In this document: in pieces, positions 6,087-8,199 of the stretch
How positions within the stretch are numbered: position 1 is the stretch's first letter
How the letters are laid out: every line of letters begins with the position of its first letter
Assembly: GCA_027490875.1 (NCBI GenBank)
Contig: JAIXXE010000132.1
Location: forward strand, 1 to 8,199
Length of the DNA stretch: 8,199 nucleotides
Source: Alphaproteobacteria bacterium
Lineage (GTDB): Bacteria > Pseudomonadota > Alphaproteobacteria > UBA2136 > UBA6156
Reading direction: 5' to 3'
The notes under the pieces: generated by a model
Seen by the model: only the letters and a program-made list of their open reading frames with translations
What the model was told of the DNA's origin: nothing
Database searches by the model: none
Made by a program: the position numbers and the translations under genes

Positions 6087-7375
6087 TAGCGTGACTCTCC
6101 TGCCCGTATCCGTTCTTCAAACAGCCCCCGAAAGTGCTTAATGGTGCCCTGTACGGGCCACATAGCGCCATCGGCGAAGGCACAGATGGTGCGGCCTTCA
6201 ATTTTTTTGGTTAGGGCCTGCAGTTGGTCAAGCTCATCAATGGTGCCTTCGCCGTGACTAAGGCGTTCCATCAGGCGGTACACCCAGCCCACGCCTTCGC
6301 GGCAGGGCGTGCATTGGCCGCAGCTTTCGTGCTTATAGAACGCGGCGATGCGGGTCATGACGCGGAGCAGGTCGACCTGCTTGTTCATCACCACCACGGC
6401 AGCGGTGCCAAGGCCCGTGCCTTCGGCTTTCAGGGCGTCGAAATCCATCAGCACACGGCCTGCTTGCTCGGCATTGAGCATAGGTGTGCTGCTGCCACCG
6501 GGGATGACGGCCTGCAGGTTATCCCAGCCGCCAATCACGCCGCCGCAGTAGTCGTCAATCAGCGCGCGCAGCGTAATGCTCATGGGCGCTTCCACATTGC
6601 ACGGCTTGTTCACGCTGCCCGAAATGCTGAAAATCTTGGTGCCGTGGTTGTTCGGGCGGCCGTGGCGCGTCCACCATTCCAGCGGCTTTTTAAGGATGAC
6701 GGCCGCTTGGGCAATCGTTTCCACATTGTTAATGGTGGTGGGGCAGCCGTACAGGCCATAGCCGGCGGGGAACGGGGGCTTCAAGCGCGGTTGGCCCTTT
6801 TTGCCTTCCAGTGATTCCAGCAGCGCCGTTTCCTCGCCGCAGATGTAGGCCCCTGCCCCGAGGTGCACATGGATTTCCACATCCACACCCGTGCCTAAAA
6901 TATTCTTCCCCACAAACCCTGCCTTGCGGGCTTCTTCAATCGCCTGCACGAGGCGGGAGCTTTCGTCGTAGTATTCGCCGCGCACGTAAATGTAGCCAAC
7001 TTTGGCATTGAGGCAGTAGCAGCCCACCACCATGCCTTCTACCAGTGTATGGGGGTCGAAGCGCAGAATGTCGCGGTCTTTGCAGGTGCCGGGCTCGCCC
7101 TCGTCGGCATTGCACACCAAGTAGCTGGGCTTGCTTAAGGGCTTCTCGGGGGTCGGTTGGGGCATGAAGCTCCATTTCATGCCAGTCGGGAAGCCCGCGC
7201 CGCCACGGCCCCGTAGGGCGCTGTCTTTCAGCTTTTGAATATGGGCGGCAGGCGGCGTGGTGAGCAGCTCTTTCAAGCCTTCATAGCCGCCGCGGCTTTG
7301 GTAGCCTTTGATGCCCCAATCGCCTTGGCCAGCAAGGTTGGGGAAGCAGAGTTGGTCGGGCGATAACTTCGTCAC
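6086..7375 (-). CDS. nuoF: NADH-quinone oxidoreductase subunit F (NuoF), NADH/FMN subunit
   Basis: This 429-residue subunit (NDUFV1 homologue) binds NADH and FMN and passes electrons to cluster N3. The glycine-rich nucleotide motif GRGGAGFPTGMKW is at residues 56-68. The FMN-site segment CNADEGEPGTCKDRD is at 88-102, and GAGAYICGEETALLESLEG at 173-191. The N3 ligands are Cys352, 355, 358 (SCGQCTPCREG) and Cys398. The start is GTG 7375: it gives the usual length, begins the family N-terminus (L-S-P-D-Q-x-x-F-x-N-L), and GGGGG lies ten bases upstream. The open frame extends to 7483, but those codons come from the palindromic repeat and the end of the endonuclease gene (IPAFAGMT). Unusually, the gene is separated from nuoE by 474 bases, and its first 14 codons recur in altered form at 7803-7844. 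Confidence 0.95.
   Translation of the reverse strand: MTKLSPDQLCFPNLAGQGDWGIKGYQSRGGYEGLKELLTTPPAAHIQKLKDSALRGRGGAGFPTGMKWSFMPQPTPEKPLSKPSYLVCNADEGEPGTCKDRDILRFDPHTLVEGMVVGCYCLNAKVGYIYVRGEYYDESSRLVQAIEEARKAGFVGKNILGTGVDVEIHVHLGAGAYICGEETALLESLEGKKGQPRLKPPFPAGYGLYGCPTTINNVETIAQAAVILKKPLEWWTRHGRPNNHGTKIFSISGSVNKPCNVEAPMSITLRALIDDYCGGVIGGWDNLQAVIPGGSSTPMLNAEQAGRVLMDFDALKAEGTGLGTAAVVVMNKQVDLLRVMTRIAAFYKHESCGQCTPCREGVGWVYRLMERLSHGEGTIDELDQLQALTKKIEGRTICAFADGAMWPVQGTIKHFRGLFEERIRAGESR
6087..6100 (-). promoter_or_regulatory. Ribosome binding site of the nuoF-nuoG small ORF
   Basis: GGAGAG (6095-6100 on the minus strand) lies eight bases before the ATG at 6086, within the last codons of nuoF. It is far stronger than anything directly before the nuoG ATG at 5987, which is the main reason to take the small ORF seriously. 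Confidence 0.5.
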
Positions 7376-7387
7376 GTTATACTTGCC

Positions 7388-7421
7388 CCCTTTTGTCATT
7401 CCAGCGAAAGCTGGAATCTTG
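7388..7421 (+). repeat. Palindromic repeat, left arm of a 34-base inverted pair
   Basis: This 34-base sequence recurs perfectly, in inverted orientation, at 7763-7796. Its core at 7399-7418 (ATTCCAGC, loop GAAA, GCTGGAAT) folds into an eight-base-pair hairpin. It belongs to the common proteobacterial class of dispersed palindromes reading GTCATTCC...GGAATC. Its G-rich edge contributes to the ribosome binding site of the rebuilt nuoF start. There is no T tract, so it is not a standard terminator. Confidence 0.9.
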
Positions 7422-7440
7422 TTGTAGCGAAGGCACCATC

Positions 7441-7746
7441 TTAACGCGTCTCCGTCAGCAGCGTGGAGGTTAAATCTTCCCAACCTGGATTTAACGTTTC
7501 AATCATTTCAACCTTCCAAGCCCGCTGCCAAGTTTTTACCTGCGTTTCCTTTTGAATAGCCTTATCAATATATTGAAACCTTTCAACATAGACCAATTTA
7601 TCAACTTTATATTTCGTTGTGAACGCCGAGCCTTTGCCTTCGCGATGCTCATGGACACGCCGTAAAATATCATTGGTAACACCCGTGTAAAGCACACGGT
7701 GGCTCATGTTTGTCATGATATAAAGCCAAAATGCGTAGTTTTTCAT
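7441..7746 (-). CDS. GIY-YIG single-domain endonuclease
   Basis: This 101-residue protein consists of one GIY-YIG nuclease domain of the small stand-alone (UPF0213/YhbQ-like) type. The GIY part is LYI (residues 8-10) and the YIG part is YTG (20-22). Catalytic-type Arg29 lies in DILRRVHEHREG, and the metal-ligand Glu is probably Glu67 (KETQVKTW). The tail AWKVEMIETLNPGWEDL is typical of the family. Such proteins are predicted to nick or cut DNA, but their cellular role is poorly known. The start is ATG 7746, with GGAGAG seven bases upstream. The open frame extends to 7860, but that part is repeat and nuoE/nuoF sequence in another frame. The gene is strongly A+T-rich and flanked by inverted palindromes. 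It could be a homing-type or repeat-associated nuclease, or a repair enzyme parked in the operon. Confidence 0.9.
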   Translation of the reverse strand: MKNYAFWLYIMTNMSHRVLYTGVTNDILRRVHEHREGKGSAFTTKYKVDKLVYVERFQYIDKAIQKETQVKTWQRAWKVEMIETLNPGWEDLTSTLLTETR

Positions 7747-7844
7747 ACTGAGACTCTCCGAGCAAGATTCCAGCTTTCGCTGGAATGACAAAAGGGCCTT
7801 TGCAGGTTGGGGAAGCATAGATCTTGGGGGGAGAGTTTTGTCAT
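7743..7844 (-). pseudogene. nuoF: Stranded nuoF 5' end, now a 33-codon leader ORF
   Basis: ATG 7844 lies five bases after the nuoE stop, where nuoF would be expected, with an AGGGG site upstream. It reads MTKLSPQDLCFPNL; the functional nuoF begins (V/M)TKLSPDQLCFPNL. Twelve of 14 residues agree, counting both start codons as Met. After codon 14 the frame runs through the palindrome (CHSSESWNL) and ends in TGA at 7743, overlapping the endonuclease ATG as ATGA. It cannot make NuoF. It may now act only as a leader that couples the endonuclease gene to nuoE translation. Confidence 0.7.
7763..7796 (-). repeat. Palindromic repeat, right arm of the 34-base inverted pair
   Basis: This is the perfect inverted copy of 7388-7421, with the hairpin core at 7767-7786. 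It lies just upstream of the endonuclease ribosome binding site. The two copies enclose 341 bases containing the whole endonuclease gene. In the transcript each can fold alone, or they can pair with each other over 34 bases. Confidence 0.9.
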
Positions 7845-7849
7845 CGCCC

Positions 7850-8199
7850 CTACTCCGCATACTTGGTTGGCGTGATGGGGTCGGGCGCGGCGGGAGGGGT
7901 ATCCACTAGATTCGCCAGTGCTGCGTCGTCGTCCTTCTGCAGCGCGCGGATGAGGGCACGCGTTTTCGCGGCATCGAGGTTGGTGACGTAGTGCATGGCG
8001 CCATCCGCTTCGCTTACCTGCAGCATGGGGGCGGCCACGCAGGCGCCGAGGCACTCCACTTCGGTAATGGTAAACTTACCGTCGGCCGTGGTCTCGCCGT
8101 GGCCGATGCCGAGTTCCTCTTTCAAGCTCGCCATAATCTTATCGCTGCCGCGAATGAGGCAGCTGCAGTTGGTGCACACCTGCAGGTGGTGCTGCCCTA
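7850..8199 (-). CDS. nuoE: NADH-quinone oxidoreductase subunit E (NuoE), 3' part
   Basis: This is the C-terminal part of the 24-kDa 2Fe-2S subunit (NDUFV2 homologue), whose cluster N1a lies near FMN in the NADH module. The 5' end is beyond the window; the visible frame begins GQHHLQVCTNCSCLIRGSD, matching the family's HHVQVCT...C..RG segment. The four N1a ligands are the outer cysteines of CTNCSC (C-x4-C) and the pair in ECLGAC (C-x3-C). An additional cysteine sits inside the first pair. The domain is followed by a tail of about 30 residues with an Ala/Pro-rich part (TPPAAPDPITPTKYAE). The frame is open to the window edge, so the apparent start at 8179 is an internal GTG. It is followed five bases later by the stranded nuoF start. 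Confidence 0.95.
   Translation of the reverse strand, partial: GQHHLQVCTNCSCLIRGSDKIMASLKEELGIGHGETTADGKFTITEVECLGACVAAPMLQVSEADGAMHYVTNLDAAKTRALIRALQKDDDAALANLVDTPPAAPDPITPTKYAE

Larger units (their letters stand above)
7376..7844 (-). mobile_element. Candidate inserted cassette: palindrome, GIY-YIG gene, palindrome, with duplicated nuoF start
   Basis: The stretch from the stranded nuoF start (7844) to the functional one (7375) is 469 bases. It holds a GIY-YIG endonuclease gene between two inverted palindromes, and related copies of the nuoF 5' end lie at its outer edge and just beyond it. In intact operons nuoE and nuoF are normally adjacent, and the stranded start is only five bases from the nuoE stop, so this reads as an insertion. 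The exact boundaries and whether it moves are inferred. No transposase or recombinase is present. The A+T-rich gene (15/60 GC in line 7561-7620) supports a foreign origin. Confidence 0.55.

Noticed and set aside
5376..6089. A 237-codon plus-strand open frame opposite the nuoG 5' end
   Set aside because: It is an antisense shadow of the NuoG cysteine-rich domain and shows no family features.
6367..6380. Perfect 14-base palindrome GCAGGTCGACCTGC inside nuoF
   Set aside because: It lies in conserved coding sequence (residues QVDLL) and is explained by codon choice, with no second copy or associated feature seen.
7388..7421. Palindromic repeat as a transcription terminator
   Set aside because: The hairpin lacks a following T tract on either strand, and the operon clearly continues downstream.
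7376..7483. Upstream extension of nuoF to ATG 7483 or 7397
   Set aside because: The extra residues are translations of the palindromic repeat (IPAFAGMT) and the endonuclease 3' end. The family N-terminus begins at GTG 7375.
7747..7860. Upstream extension of the GIY-YIG ORF to 7860
   Set aside because: The added codons are the nuoE end, the nuoF fragment and the repeat in another frame (for example FQRKLES). ATG 7746 has its own GGAGAG and starts the domain.

Overview
The window is a run of the nuo operon for the proton-pumping NADH:quinone oxidoreductase (respiratory complex I). Every convincing gene is on the minus strand. In transcription order (high to low coordinates) it reads: nuoE (3' part), a GIY-YIG endonuclease cassette, nuoF, a 30-codon small ORF, nuoG, nuoH, a Nudix hydrolase, a GNAT acetyltransferase, nuoI, a P-loop NTPase/kinase, nuoJ, nuoK and probably the first codons of nuoL. 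NuoI, NuoK, NuoF and NuoG resemble alphaproteobacterial and mitochondrial homologues. With a coding GC near 60% in the nuo genes (36/60 in a hand-counted line of nuoG), this suggests an alphaproteobacterium. I cannot name the genus. No promoter, terminator, tRNA, rRNA or CRISPR array is visible, and no gene-free stretch exceeds about 110 bases.

The seven clear nuo subunits look intact. All expected Fe-S ligands are present in NuoF (N3), NuoG (N1b, N4, N5) and NuoI (N6a, N6b), and NuoK keeps both membrane glutamates. The peripheral arm is NuoE/F/G/I and the membrane arm is NuoH/J/K. NuoE/F/G oxidise NADH, electrons pass through NuoI to the quinone site near NuoH, and NuoJ/K/L belong to the proton-pumping part.

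The interesting part is what has been packed into this operon. Four genes unrelated to complex I sit inside it, and all look richer in A+T than their hosts. Three are fitted between nuo genes with 4-base start/stop overlaps: nuoH-GTGA-Nudix-GTGA-GNAT-ATGA-nuoI-ATGA-kinase-ATGA-nuoJ. They therefore appear to be translated by coupling without breaking the operon.

The fourth, a GIY-YIG endonuclease gene, lies between nuoE and nuoF and is flanked by two perfect 34-base inverted copies of a hairpin-forming palindrome. It seems to have split the 5' end of nuoF. The original start and about 14 codons remain just after nuoE. A second copy of the same 14 codons, almost the same in protein but recoded at the DNA level, begins the functional nuoF on the far side of the cassette. 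The stranded fragment reads through one palindrome and stops in an ATGA overlap with the endonuclease start. This resembles an integrating element that restores the gene it enters, and it is the observation most worth following.

A further small find is a 30-codon ORF that exactly fills the nuoF-nuoG gap. It has a good ribosome binding site and a TAATG overlap with nuoF.
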